Below, one piece after another: positions 43,864 through 55,017 of a DNA stretch of 64,000 nucleotides (position 1 is its first letter; the number at the start of each line of letters is the position of its first letter). The DNA is from Rhododendron vialii. Lineage: Eukaryota; Streptophyta; Magnoliopsida; Ericales; Ericaceae. Under the pieces are notes generated by a model. It was given only the letters and a program-made list of their open reading frames with translations. It had not been told where the DNA came from and did not search any database. The DNA lies in contig NC_080559.1 of NCBI RefSeq assembly GCF_030253575.1, positions 3,990,501 to 4,054,500 of the forward strand, given 5' to 3'. Position numbers and translations under genes: made by a program.

Positions 43864-44160
43864 TTACAAAACGAGGATACAAACCTGATAACCGAAACTC
43901 GGGTGCAACTCTATGTAAAGCACAAATTTTATTTTTTGAGTTGTTGCATTGTTGGCCGGCAAGTCAGCTACCTTGATATAGCAAAAAGTGTCCTGCACCG
44001 AGGAAAACTTAAAAATCAGAACTTGAACCTCCTGAAGCATCATGTTGAGCTGACCTGCTTGGACCGGCTTCCTAAACAAAGCATTGTACACAAATACTGA
44101 ATCAGCTTCAACAATAAGATGAGCAAACCTGAAACGACGGTGCAACCCACAATTCATCAC
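43864..44160 (-). pseudogene. LINE RNase H-like domain remnant
   Basis: The minus-strand translation contains HLIVEADSVFVYNALF and, further on, SSVQDTFCYIKVADLPANNA, matching the pattern of plant LINE-type RNase H domains (an EADS acidic motif, then F.HV..AN..AD.LA). The frame ends without a reverse transcriptase. It is a remnant, not a gene. Confidence 0.55.
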
Positions 44161-44559
44161 GCACAGCCCACGTTTCTGTCATCATGTTTGGGCGGTGCGT
44201 TCCGAAATTGGATGGGTCACTTTGTTTTGGGTTATCATGAACGAGTTCGTATCAATGGTAATAATAACCACCCCATAGTTTTAAAAATGATCGTTACGTA
44301 GCAATTTTTTGAACATCCGATACTGCTACACTCCGCTATATCGGTGTTATCCCAAATTCAAACCGTATCAGTTCTCGCTACGTATCACCTTGTATCTAAT
44401 TTTTTGCCCCTTACATGACTGCTACAACTGCAATAGTTGCTTCGGCGCAAAAGAAAACAATTTTAAAAATCCACAACTGTCGCATCTCGAATCTCGCTAC
44501 GTATCATTCAATAATCCCGCTACCATTATTTAAAACATGATATTCCATCTGCCTTGCTT

Positions 44560-45088
44560 CTTTGTCATTTAGTTCAGGCTGGCTCCGTCGTCGTTATCAG
44601 GCCGGCTCCGTCTTCGTCGCTCTAGGCATAGCATGCATGGGTTTGTGTCCTGACGAGGTCGTAGTTTCTTGGGACGGAGGTAGCAGTTGGTGTCGCTGTA
44701 TGGTGGGGTGTGGCTGCTGTGGTGATTGAGGTTTCGGGCCGCAGTCTTGATCGGCGTTTTTTGGGCGGTTGAATTTAAGGGTGTAGGTCTATTGTAGGTT
44801 TTGGTTTTGTTCATATTTTCATTTCTTCCTGTTTCTCTCTTCCTCTGTGGGGGCTTCCCTTACCCCTACATGGGTGTTTTGTTGGTCAATTGTCTGGTAT
44901 TGTGCTAATTAGAGATATGCTCCATCTGTTTTGGACATTTGATTGTGTGAGGTCCTGAATGTTTTGCGTGGTGTTTAGGCCCCTTTTGTGGTTGCTATAT
45001 TCTCTTAAGATGGCTGCCCATTCTCTGTATTCTCTTTGTTATTATCAATGAAGTATATATCCTATCATTCGACCAAAAAAAAAAAAAA
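44560..45088 (+). mobile_element. LINE 3' end with poly-A
   Basis: A GT-rich non-coding segment (GGGTTTGTGTCCTGACGAGG, TTTAGGCCCCTTTTGTGG) ends with TATCAATGAAGTATAT and a run of 14 A. This is the usual appearance of a 5'-truncated plant LINE. It is on the opposite strand to the RNase H remnant, so the two are separate insertions. Confidence 0.6.
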
Positions 45089-45454
45089 GACCAACTCTTT
45101 CTCTCTGTACACAGTTCCCAATAAGGTTTTCTCCCCAATTATTACTTTAGTTTTTCTATTTATATCTCTCCCCTCGTTATCCCAAAAATCTACCTTAAAA
45201 TTCAAACAAAACAAAAAAAAAATTAAAAATTAGCAATGTTGATCCAATAAATGGCATGATCAAAACTAAAAACTTTCTAAAGTTAGCAGTGTTGGTCCAA
45301 TAAATAGCTCATAACAGTATAACCAAACTTAGTAATTTATTAACCAATAATTGAATTTTGGCATTTGAATAACCAACTAGCAACCTATTCTATTTGAATA
45401 GCCAAATTTAAGGAAATCACACTCTTTTTTTCTTTTTCTCTCTCTTTCAATCAC
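45089..45454. other. AT-rich non-coding stretch
   Basis: Contains CCAATAAATGGC/CCAATAAATAGC direct repeats and T/C-rich segments. No gene seen. Confidence 0.5.
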
Positions 45455-45960
45455 TATCAATTAATGGGTCCATTTACTTATATTTATTCTCATCTCTTTC
45501 TATCTCTCTATACTAAAATTGAGTTTTGATTATGGATCATCTTGAAACTTCACATTGTTATGCTTTGCTCAATTCGCATTTTGAAAAAAAAAATCTCAAC
45601 TCAAAAAATACTCATTACCCCTATTTTTACTAGTCATTTCTCTCTTCATTTATTACTACTATCTTCAATTATTATTTTTATTTCTATCTCTATTTCTCTT
45701 CATTCATTATCAATTAATGGGTCCATTTACTTATATTTATTCTCATCTCTTTCTATCTCTCTATACTAAAATTGAGTTGTGATTATGGATCATCGTGAAA
45801 CTTCACATTGTTATGCTTTGCTCAGTTCGCATTTTGAAAAAAAAAATCTCAACTCAAAAAATACTCATTACCCCTACTTCTACTAGTCATTTCTCTCTTC
45901 ATTTATTACCACTATCTTCAATTATTATTTTCATTTCTATCTCTGTCTCTCTCCATTCAT
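45455..45960 (+). repeat. Tandem duplication, period ~253 bp
   Basis: Two copies of a segment containing TCAATTAATGGGTCCATTTA, TTGTTATGCTTTGCTCA and CTCATTACCCCTA follow each other (starts near 45,455 and 45,708). The third start is incomplete. The two similar open frames (about 75 and 96 codons) come from this duplication and from low-complexity sequence. Confidence 0.85.
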
Positions 45961-47417
45961 TATCTCTACTTTTGATCATTACTCTCATTTCTCTCTTCAC
46001 TCATAACCCAAAAAAAAATTTCAAAAACTCATCCAAATACAGCATTAATTTTAGCAATTCTCAAATAGATAACCAAAATATTTAGTGATAAATTTTGATT
46101 ACCCAATTTTTGTTATCTCATTGGAGATATCCTAATACATATCCGGTTAATCCTTTCCTCGACTTTTTGGTCGACGCACGTTCATATATACTGAGTATAA
46201 TCAGAACTGTCCTCTTTTTAGAACTTTTCGCGAAGATTAGTCGCGTCGAAAATTATGTTCAACAGGCATCGATTGATAGGTCTTCTGAAACCATTTATGT
46301 TGGAAGAAACAAAAATCAAAACGCTTTATCGGGAGTTTGGGTTTGTGTGTGTGTGTTTAAAGGATTCACTCTACCTCTTCCCAGTTAGCAATTGCCTAGA
46401 TGAGTTTGGTAGGTAAAATTACCTTCTTGCCCTCCCTCAAAAAAAAAAAGGCATTATCAAGACTTATTTTACATAAATATTATTCGAAAACATTGCAATT
46501 ATTCGGTGAGTCAAATTTTTTGCGTGGATCATATTGTTTAAGAAGTTATTGAAAATGAAAGATTTTTTGCGTGAACACTTTTAGGATTTTTTTCATTTTT
46601 GTCATTACTCAAAAAAAATTCTATTTTGTTAGTTTTGTGCCAAATTTTTGTGAGTTATTGATTTATCTTGATGAGAAAAATTAAAAAAATTAAAAAAAAA
46701 GTATTTTACCCAAATATTTTGAGAAAAACCATTTTTCAGCAAAAAAAAAAAAGTGGGACTCTGGGAGGATTCTACGATTCTAATGCTTTGTTTGGATGGA
46801 ATTTAAAAAAAAAAATCATCTCAAAAAACACTCATTACTTATACTTTTAATCATTACTCTTATTTTTCTCTTTTCTCTTCAATCATTATTATCATTTTTC
46901 TCTCTATCTCTCTTAACTCATTAACTTTATCTCTAATTATTACCTTAAGTTTTTTGTTTCACTCATTACCCAAAAATCAAAGTCAAAAATTTTCAAAACA
47001 TCATTCATACAAGTCAAAGTTTTCTTTTACTGTATCTTCTTTTTTTTTTTTGTTGGCGGAAGATGCTCTTATCTTATGACTCTAATCTCGAGATCGAGAG
47101 AGGGAAGTGTCATAGAGAATGAGAGAGAGGGAGAGACAAGTGTCTCATAGACAATGAGAGAGGGAGACAAGTGTCATAGGCGGAAATGGAGAGTGAAACA
47201 AGTGTCATGGACTGGTACATAAACCTAGTAGGCCCCAGTCCGGTTGGGAGAGCCTACTCTCTTGTTTTTGTCATACAGTAGCAGCAGTTTATTAGTCAAC
47301 GTATGATTCCGAGACTATAACTTATGATTCCGAGACTATTCATAGCCTTCAACCTCAAATATGCTATCCGTGGTGCTCGAAGTTATGTCACCACTAGGGA
47401 CAGCCTAATTACGGAGG
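45961..47417. other. Low-complexity and decayed repeats, no gene
   Basis: AT-rich with homopolymer runs. 46,540-46,740 is related to the foldback element at 48,205 and to 55,790-55,990 (TTTTGTTAGTTTTGTGCCAA). Near 47,090-47,215 a GA-rich imperfect repeat carries ACAAGTGTCATAG. No supported gene. Confidence 0.5.
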
Positions 47418-47932
47418 GAGGTTCTGTTCGGTTTGGATTTGAGAGAGATTTTTGGGTGTGAACAGAAAAAGACAAATATAAATGAGAGTAATAGTGAGAA
47501 AGAAAACTTGGTGAAAATCGTACGCAGAAAAAAGGGTTGGTTTTTTAAGTCTTCAACACTTGACTTCAAATTGAAAATGTCAAATTTTATTTGAAAGTTT
47601 ATGTGGCATTTTGGCATCTTAGATTTAATATTAAAATCTCTTCTCCAATCCTTACACCAAACTCTATTTATTTAAAAAAAAAAAAAAAAAACTCAAACAA
47701 GTAGTACAAAGAGATTTTAAACTTTTTAACAATAGCTTTTTACCTTCAACGGTTACTTTTTGAAATTTAGCATGAGATAGGGTAGCTGTCAAAATTGGCA
47801 TATAGAAAGTTGATGTCAAAGCCACATCAGCTTTGACATGAGTGAAGACAGATGAGTTAGAAGGCGAGTTGATACCAAAAGTAATCATTGCTCCGTCCAC
47901 CGTATGTTTGAAACTCCAAACCGAACTCAGTT
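47418..47932. mobile_element. Possible MITE with TTCGGTTTGGA termini
   Basis: GTTCGGTTTGGATTTGAGAG at the left is matched in reverse complement at the right by GAGTTCGGTTTGGAGTTTCA. The interior is AT-rich, with A runs near 47,672. No target duplication could be fixed. Confidence 0.4.
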
Positions 47933-48204
47933 GTGCCAACAGGGACATGGGGTTCTACGCTGTCATAAAACGTGGGGCACCCTGATCCAAGTATGACAAA
48001 CGGTTGATTTGGGTGATAAAAATAAGGGCAAATTATTTTGCCACTAACTTTTTTGTTAACGTCACTTTCCTTTACAGGGAAGTGGTGTTAACAAAAATAG
48101 AGTGATAAAATCAGCAGTCAAAATAAAATGTTGTTTTGCAAAAAATTATTCCACAAATGGAAATATGAAAATCCAGAAGCTGGTTGCATTGATTTGCAAT
48201 TGAG

Positions 48205-48598
48205 AGTTTACATTAGTGGTTAACTTATGCAGAATAATTTTTTAGGTTTGTTTTTATTCAAATTTTTTTTGCATTTATTAGTATTACGCTAAATTTTTAT
48301 GTGATATGAGTAAGGACAAGAGGAATCGAAAAAGTAAAAAATTTTAACTTTTACACAAGTATTTTTGGAAATATCCAAAGAAAATCTTAAAAAGTTTAGT
48401 TTTTGAAAATTTTCTTGAATATTTCTCAAAATACTTGTTTAAAAGTCATAATTTTTTGTTTTTCCGATTTCTCTCGTCCTTACTTGCTCATATCACATAA
48501 AAATTTGGGATAAAACTAACAAATGTAAAAAAAAAAAATTGAATAAGGATAAAATTAAAAACTTATAGTGCATAAGTTAATCACTAGCGTGGACGAAG
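48205..48598. mobile_element. Foldback MITE, ~390 bp
   Basis: TTAGTGGTTAACTTATGCA at the left is inverted at the right (TGCATAAGTTAATCACTAG). Inner segments TATGTGATATGAGTAAGGAC and CTTACTTGCTCATATCACAT, and the AAATATCC/ATATTTCTC parts, also pair, so nearly the whole element is palindromic. Confidence 0.75.
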
Positions 48599-48599
48599 C

Positions 48600-49435
48600 T
48601 GAATCTACTGTAAAAAACAAAAACAAGATCATCACCGTGAACCTCGAATTCAGCTACTTTATAGGAGTGCCATTTTTTCAACTTATATGAATCTAACCTT
48701 CCAAAATCTGCTAATAATAGTAAACAATAACTTTTTAAAGGATAAAATTCTAAAAATCTGCTCTTCTTTTGGATTTCTCATTAGTGGGTGACTGTGTATT
48801 TAATTATATTTCATCCAAGTGTAAGTTGATAAGATCACTCATTTTTTCCAATAGTATTTATTATCATTTTCATTGCAATTTTTGGAACTCTCTTTGTAAT
48901 TATATAGATATAGATATATACATTACAATGGTGGGTTTTTAGTTGTTATGTTTGTTTTTCTTTTCTTTAGTCGAGAGGAATCGACGAAAGAGAGAGAAAA
49001 GAAGAAGCAAACATAACAATTGAAATTTTTCATGAAATTATCCATGAATTCAGGCAAATTCATGTACCATATCAATCTTCTTTTTGTTTTTAAGCCGGTG
49101 GAATTTATGTGTGACAATTGCAGAAGCATTCTAGTATTGGAGTGTTTCCGGTAGTGAAAAATTTATAGATTTTTATTCGTGGTTAAAAAATTGTTAAGTG
49201 TTTTTAGTAGTGAATAAATTGTTGAGAAATGTCAAGTTGTTTCCGGTAGTGAAAAAGGTTTTGATGGGTATGTGAGTGAAAAAGTGGTTGAATTGGTAAC
49301 AAACTTTTTTTGTTAGCGAAAACTAGTTGATAAAAAGCGTTAAATTTTTATTGTTTTTTTTAGTAAAAACGAGATGATAAAATACTTTAAATTTTTAATA
49401 GTTTTTGTTAGTGGAAACGGACCTTAGTTTGAAAC
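48600..49435. other. AT-rich stretch, no gene seen
   Basis: Contains GTTTCCGGTAGTGAAAAA repeated several times between 49,140 and 49,260 and similar TTAGTGAAAAC motifs. The open frames are not supported. Confidence 0.5.
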
Positions 49436-49438
49436 TAA

Positions 49439-50162
49439 GGGCTTGTTTAATAACTTAAATTCAGCACTTAAAGCTGAATCAATTAAGTAATAAGTGATTC
49501 ATTAGGTTTGATAACGACATTATACATTGCTTAACAAATTAAGTGTTACTTAAAATGTAGACTAAAAAATTGAAAAAAAATAAGTAGTTTTGAATTACTT
49601 AATTCTGACTGAATTCTTGTGTACTTGCATTTAATCACCACTTCGTCACCACCACCACCACTTCACCACCACTCCTCCACCACCACCACCACACCCCTAC
49701 CACCACCACCACTTCACCACCACCACCACACCCCCTATCACTTCACCACCACCACCACAAATGTCACCATTGCACAACTATCGCTCCACCGACACTACTC
49801 ACTGTCACCATTACACCATCACACCACCACCGCCACCATCACCATTACACCACCGCCACTACCACCACCACTCATTGCCACCGTTACATCACCATCACTC
49901 TACCACCACCATTACACCACTATCGCCAGCACTCCAACATCCACCACCACCACCACCACTGTCGCCACCACTCCATCACCATTCCACCATTATTATAAGT
50001 ACATTATGACCATTAGTGAAATTAAAATTAATTTATCTTTTTTTAATTCAGTGCTTAATATGTTTACTAAACAGCTTTTCAGCTTAAAAAATTCAGCATT
50101 CATCTTTCAGTACTTAATTTTTCAGCATTCAGTTTCAGTTTTCAGTTTTATCAAATAGGCCC
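49439..50162. mobile_element. Tourist-like MITE expanded by a CAC microsatellite
   Basis: Termini GGGCTTGTTTAATAAC and (reverse complement) GGGCCTATTTGATAAAAC are inverted and flanked by TAA on both sides (49,436-49,438 and 50,163-50,165), fitting PIF/Harbinger-type insertion. The inner ends ATTCAGCACTTAAAGCTGAA and AGCTTAAAAAATTCAGCATT also pair. The middle is a roughly 360-bp CAC-rich tract. Confidence 0.75.
49628..49993 (+). repeat. Degenerate (CAC)n microsatellite
   Basis: About 360 bp dominated by CAC/ACC triplets with interruptions such as ATTACACC and CTACCACC. It produces open frames rich in His, Thr and Pro in several phases, none of them a credible protein. Confidence 0.9.
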
Positions 50163-50773
50163 TAATACTACTACCTGTTACACACACTTGGCAATTACTT
50201 TTACAGCGTCACAGACAAAACCGCCCGCCACCATCCACCGAGCTCCAAAATCTCTCTCTCTCTCTCAAAACTGAGTGAGCTGCATGGGCCTGAAGTGGGA
50301 GTGAGCGAGTTCATGAGTCGATTGAATAAAACGCAAGTGTCCTCTCTTTTACAATTCTATATATGAAGCAAATCGACACTAGGTTTAAGTTAACCGCCAG
50401 TTTGCCGACAAGATGTGTGGACGAATATGCTATTACCTCAGATATTGTATCTGAAATGATTTATATCCGGTGTTTGCTATACAGATATAGACTACAATTT
50501 TAATATTTTTTGAATATTACATCTGTTTGCGAACAGATAATAAATATAATGAGAGAGGAGAGGAGGTGGTATTATATCTGCCATCTTATTAATTACAAAA
50601 ATACCGCTGTTCTCTTTTAATTCTATATCGACCCCAAACAAACCTAGTATATACATATCAGCTCTGTTGTAAATTACTCAAATAAATTATCTATATCGTA
50701 TCTCCTTTGATGATTTCTGAAATTGAATCTCAATTTTAGGGTTAAGATCTTCCATGTAATCATGATTCGTTAA

Positions 50774-50958
50774 AACCCCATTCGTTTTGAATTTTGGATT
50801 TGAATTTTGTAGGTAATGAGTGTAGAGAGAAATAGAGTAATGATTAAAAATAAGAGTAATAATTAGAGAGAGATAGAGAGAAAAATGAAAGTAACGATTG
50901 GAGAAAAATAAGATAATGATTAGAATCCAAAATCCAAAACCCTTAAACTAACGGGGTC
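50774..50958. mobile_element. Tourist-like MITE, 185 bp, post-duplication insertion
   Basis: Termini AACCCCATTCGTTTTGAA and (reverse complement) GACCCCGTTAGTTTAAGG, flanked by TAA (50,771-50,773 and 50,959-50,961). In the other arm the equivalent site near 41,905 is uninterrupted (reverse complement ATTCGTTAAAGATTTCTG), so the element inserted after the duplication. Confidence 0.85.
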
Positions 50959-51034
50959 TAAGAGATTTCTGAAATAGCCAGGAATGATTGGGAAATATCC
51001 TATGTGATGGTTAATCCAAGAAGCATACGAGAAT

Positions 51035-51219
51035 CAATAATGCTAGGGACAACAGGCCACGCACCATACCAATCACACCCACCTACGTGGCATTGTATGG
51101 TTGGTAAATACAAAATAGTAGTTTCAAAGTGGTTGATCTCCCTTTACCAATCATGCAGCGCCACGTAGGCAGGTTTGTGGTTTGAGCTGTGGCCCATTGT
51201 TGTGTCCCTAACATTATTG
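51035..51219. mobile_element. MITE, partner of 41,572-41,853
   Basis: CAATAATGCTAGGGACAACA at the left and TGTCCCTAACATTATTG at the right are inverted, with CCACCTACGTGGCATTGTAT against ATCATGCAGCGCCACGTAGG inside. It is shorter than its partner because it lacks the internal duplication. Confidence 0.8.
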
Positions 51220-51730
51220 TAAAATAATTTAGCAGTGTAGTGAAATAACTGCATTTTAGATGTTAAGGAAAGACATAATTACCAACCAAATGACAGGCTA
51301 ATTAGGCCATCTCTAGCTAGCCTTTACCCAGAGTGTAAGTATAAATTCCAGTGAACGTTTCACAATGGCATAGTTGTAAATAAAAGTTGATTTTTCAAGA
51401 CTTGGTTAAAAGGAAAATGTTATGATACATAAAAATTGTTCATGAAAATGTACATGAAAGAGAATTAAATCGATGACCCAGATTCACTGTTGAGTGTCTA
51501 TGAAAGTGTCCATTAATCTTTCATGGACGCTTTTCATGGGTCCTATCAACCTCTAAAAACATTTGAGTAGAACTCAATCAATATTCTAGTACGAGATCCA
51601 GTCAAAGAGTGGAGAGAGTCTAGACTCTAGAAGACTTTTACTTAAGCTTTGGTTATTGAGTCAATTGAAAGGTATGGCCTGGAAGAGGCTCTCATAGGAG
51701 GTGAAACTAAATGAAATGCTTTGTTAATTA

Positions 51731-52159
51731 CAAGGCCGGCCCTAGGCATACGCCCATCAGGCGCATGCCTAGGGCCTCCTATTTTGGGTCAAATTATTGA
51801 GCTTCAAAATAATGAGATATGTTAAATATTATGTATGTCAACAATTTTTCAAATACAAAAGTGTAGTGCGGTGATAAGATCTTGGCTCTTTAGCCTTAAG
51901 GTTGTGAGTTCTATCCACATAGAACTCATTTTTCGAGCTGATTTTTTGAAAAAAGTGCAAAAAAATCGTTCAAAATGATGGCATGCACTTTGAGTCAAAC
52001 TCACAATCCAGGACACCAAAGTCACGCTCAAGCAGCATGCCACTACGCCCATAAGGCAATCATGCTTCTTACTTGAACAACTAATTTATATAAAGAAAAC
52101 TTGAGAGGCTCCATTTTCATATTTCGCCTGAGGCCTCTTAAATTTCAGGGCCGGATCTG
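51731..52159. mobile_element. hAT-like element, 429 bp, with 8-bp target duplication
   Basis: Starts CAAGGCCGGCCCTAGGCAT and ends AGGGCCGGATCTG (reverse complement CAGATCCGGCCCT). GTTAATTA flanks both sides (51,723-51,730 and 52,160-52,167). The other arm has the uninterrupted site near 41,280 (reverse complement CTTTGTTAGTTTGTTTCAC). A tRNA-like segment inside (GGTTGTGAGTTCTATCC) could be a nested SINE piece. Confidence 0.85.
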
Positions 52160-52433
52160 GTTAATTAGTTTGTTTAATTCACAAGTCATGGGACCTAAAT
52201 ATGAGAACGAAATACCAGTTTTAACATTTGGAACAAAATATGGACAACCAGAGTTACCAGATAAAGGAAAAGAGCATTTCCCCTAACATTAATGTAGATC
52301 AAAATCACTAACTTTATTTTGTGAAATTATATATACAACAGCCCCACAATAACGTGTGGTCATAAAGTGGTACGGAGTACCTACCGGACTATTGAATAAT
52401 TACACCTTTAATCCGTGCATGCATGCGCTTTCC

Positions 52434-54296
52434 TTATTTCATGCAATTGGCTTTCATGGTTTGTGGCCTCTTCAACATGTCAATATACCTAACCTTCTTC
52501 CTAGCATCATTACCAGAAATATGGTCAAGAAAACTTTCGAAGCTCCCTTCGTTGTAGGCCAATGGGTGTTCATCATCTATCAGCTCGGGTGCCGGTCCCA
52601 CTTTCTTCTCTAAAGCCAGGCTGTGGAGGCTGGCGATCGAAATCCGTGTCCTCTCCTTGTTCAAAGTTGCTCTGTGCAGAACACTCTTGTACCTTCCATT
52701 GCTAATCACTTCCATTTGATCTCCCACCTGCACTAGTAGTGCTGCTGCCCCTTCAATGACCGGAACCGGGCGCCAATTGTTGTTCTTGTCCATGATTTCG
52801 AACCCTGGTTGGCTTTGGATTAAAATCGTGAGGGACCCGTAGTCCGAGTGAGGCGGCATTCCCAGGGCTAGGTCTGGTTCGGGACAAGCCGGGTAGCAGT
52901 TCACAACCATAACTTGCGTGCCTTTTTCGAAGTCTTCGTGTAGGTAATCTGCTTTTAGCCCTAAGCTCTGAAGAACTGCTTCCATTAGTTGCTCTTGTAA
53001 TGCTTGCACGGCCTTCGCATAGTTTCCCATTTTCTCCCTGGTGGAGAAAAAACACAGTTAGTGTGTAGAAAAATGATTCATTGAACTAAATTTCATAGGT
53101 TAATGTTGAAGATGTGCTGTAATGATATGTTTTCTAATTTGGTAGGGCAATTTTGGAGAGTATCTGTTTATCAACCATTAACTTTAGTATATCGTTCATT
53201 GCCATATCGTCTTCATAATTTCAAAGAAAATCATAAGCGTTCATTAGTAACATGATATATAGCGTATCGATGGAGACTAAATTTCCCCGCTCAGAATCTT
53301 TTGCTTCTAAAACTAGTTCGCATAATGGAAAACACTGAGCGTTCTTCTTCGTAAAAAAACCTACTTACTTGTAGCTTGAGGGGTTTGAAGGCCACAGATG
53401 GATCCAGGTGGAGATGGGATAACAGTAATGCTTGATGAAGTCTCTCCAAAAGTGGACTTTGTCTTCAACGTGATTCAGACTCGTGCCGTACCTTACGGGC
53501 TTATGAACATCAGTAGATGCGAAATGCATCTTCTCCTCACTAGGCAAGTTAAAGAACTCTGTTGCAGCGTCTATGGCATCGTTACCATACGTCGAGGGAA
53601 TCCCATGGTTAATCACCTGTTAACATGCAAGCATGCATTTACGTAAACTTGATAGGAGTACTTTTTTTTTCCCCCCCGGATCTTAATCATCCCACACATA
53701 ACGTACTTAGGGTCGTAGAACGAAAAACAGTACGTGTTGAAGACAAATATAGTAGTTCCCATCCTTGAACAGCTCAAGCTTTTTCGGAGTACGATCACTA
53801 GCTAGTAGATATAAACAAATAAGCGGTTAGTAGATTTAAGCTTTCCCCTAGATGTGTTTGAAAAGGAAACGTAATGGGCTGCTTGTTTGATATATACCAA
53901 CCCAATCAGAATTTGACGAAGAGAAGAAAATACTGGGGAAAAAGAAGTTCGATTGGTCTATCCGGGGATATAACTGAAAAAAACAGAACTTTGGCACGAG
54001 CATCATGGTAACTCTGTAAAGGATACCTGGAAGAAACCAAGATCCTCGCAGGCCACACGGATTTCGTGGATGATCCTCGGCCTAAGTGAAGGGTTGTGGA
54101 GGGAGGAAATGTCTATAACGGGTAAGGGGGTGGGGGTGGGGGTGGTGGTGGTGGAGGGGTTCAAGAGGAGGCTGCGGCCTGGTCGTTCGGAGGAAGGCAG
54201 AACAAAACGGGGAGGGACTTGGGCTAACCCTGTTTGGTTTAGTGCCATTGCACTGGTAAATGAATCTGTTCCTGAACTCTTTCCCTCGTCTCCCAT
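52434..54296 (-). CDS. 2-oxoglutarate/Fe(II) dioxygenase, right copy
   Basis: Exons on the minus strand are 54,296-54,027, 53,616-53,369 and 53,037-52,434, giving 373 residues. Splice sites match the left copy in position and phase, with a stronger donor for intron 2 (ACAA|GTAAGT). Motifs FFQVINHGIP, PPHSDYG (iron ligands), SVLHRA and RISIAS are intact, so the enzyme should be active. Differences from the left copy are four extra residues (a TPTP expansion before LPVIDIS), two extra in EGAAALLVQVG, and an eight-residue longer C terminus ending MKANCMK. Active-site-near changes include GFEIMD for GLQIMD and WRPVPV for WHPVPL, so substrate range may differ. The substrate is unknown. The gene lies tail-to-tail with the left copy. 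Confidence 0.92.
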
Positions 54297-54356
54297 TCTC
54301 TCTTAATATTCCACTTGTGAATGTTACTTGGAGGGGCCTAGCTACTGGCCTTCCCC

Positions 54357-54364
54357 TATTTATA
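54357..54364 (-). promoter_or_regulatory. TATA box of right dioxygenase gene
   Basis: On the minus strand TATAAATA lies within GCTATAAATAGGGGAAGGCC, 61 bp before the ATG. The context is identical to the left gene, but promoter similarity ends about 70 bp further upstream. Confidence 0.75.
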
Positions 54365-54429
54365 GCAAGAAATGTGAGATATTTCCAATGGAATTAATTT
54401 TCTTATTAATGAAACAGAGTTAACTTTGC

Positions 54430-54874
54430 AATTTGTAGTACAGTGCGTGCATGTACACATATTTTGTAATATTCTGAAATTTTTAATAAAATAAAATTTT
54501 CGTAATATTAGTTTTTTTTCAAATCCTTGTTTTAATTAGTTAATGACCGCTTAAAATCAAATCGAGTTTTCGAAAATTCAAAAAAAAGATATTTTCAAAT
54601 CCTTGTTTTAATTACTCTAGTTAAAATCTGATTTAATTAGTTAATGACCGTTTAAAATCAAATTGAGTTTTCGAAAATTCCAAAAAAAGATATTTTCTAT
54701 GATCATCAAGATTACTCTTTCATTAAGCAAGACCACGGTTAGTTTCAAGATAATTTTGTGACATTACGATTAAATTCTTAGAATTTTTCGAAACCGAAAA
54801 TCGAACGATCGAACACCGCAAGGAACATTCCAGTGCATAAATGTACTGACTCCTACACGCTTCCACCCCAAACA
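54430..54874. other. AT-rich stretch with internal direct repeats
   Basis: The segment TCAAATCCTTGTTTTAATTA with TTAATGACCG and ATCAAAT.GAGTTTTCGAAAA occurs twice (near 54,518 and 54,594-54,660). No gene seen. It has no counterpart in the other arm. Confidence 0.6.
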
Positions 54875-55017
54875 GAAATGCTACACTTACAACATTTTTC
54901 TACAACATGGTGACGTGGCTATGGGACCCACTCATTTTTTTTTTTGGTTGGATAAAGTGAATGGATCCTCTGGCCACGTCACCATATTGTAGAAAAATGT
55001 TGTAAGTGTAACATTTC
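54875..55017. mobile_element. Near-perfect palindromic MITE, 143 bp
   Basis: The left arm (54,875-54,919) starting GAAATGCTACACTTACAACA and right arm (54,973-55,017) are reverse complements over 45 bp with about two mismatches. A 53-bp loop includes a T run. Absent from the other duplication arm. Confidence 0.85.

Noticed and set aside
49619..50158. 179-codon His/Thr/Pro-rich open frame
   Set aside because: It is a translation of the CAC microsatellite inside a MITE; overlapping frames are equally open and there is no domain.
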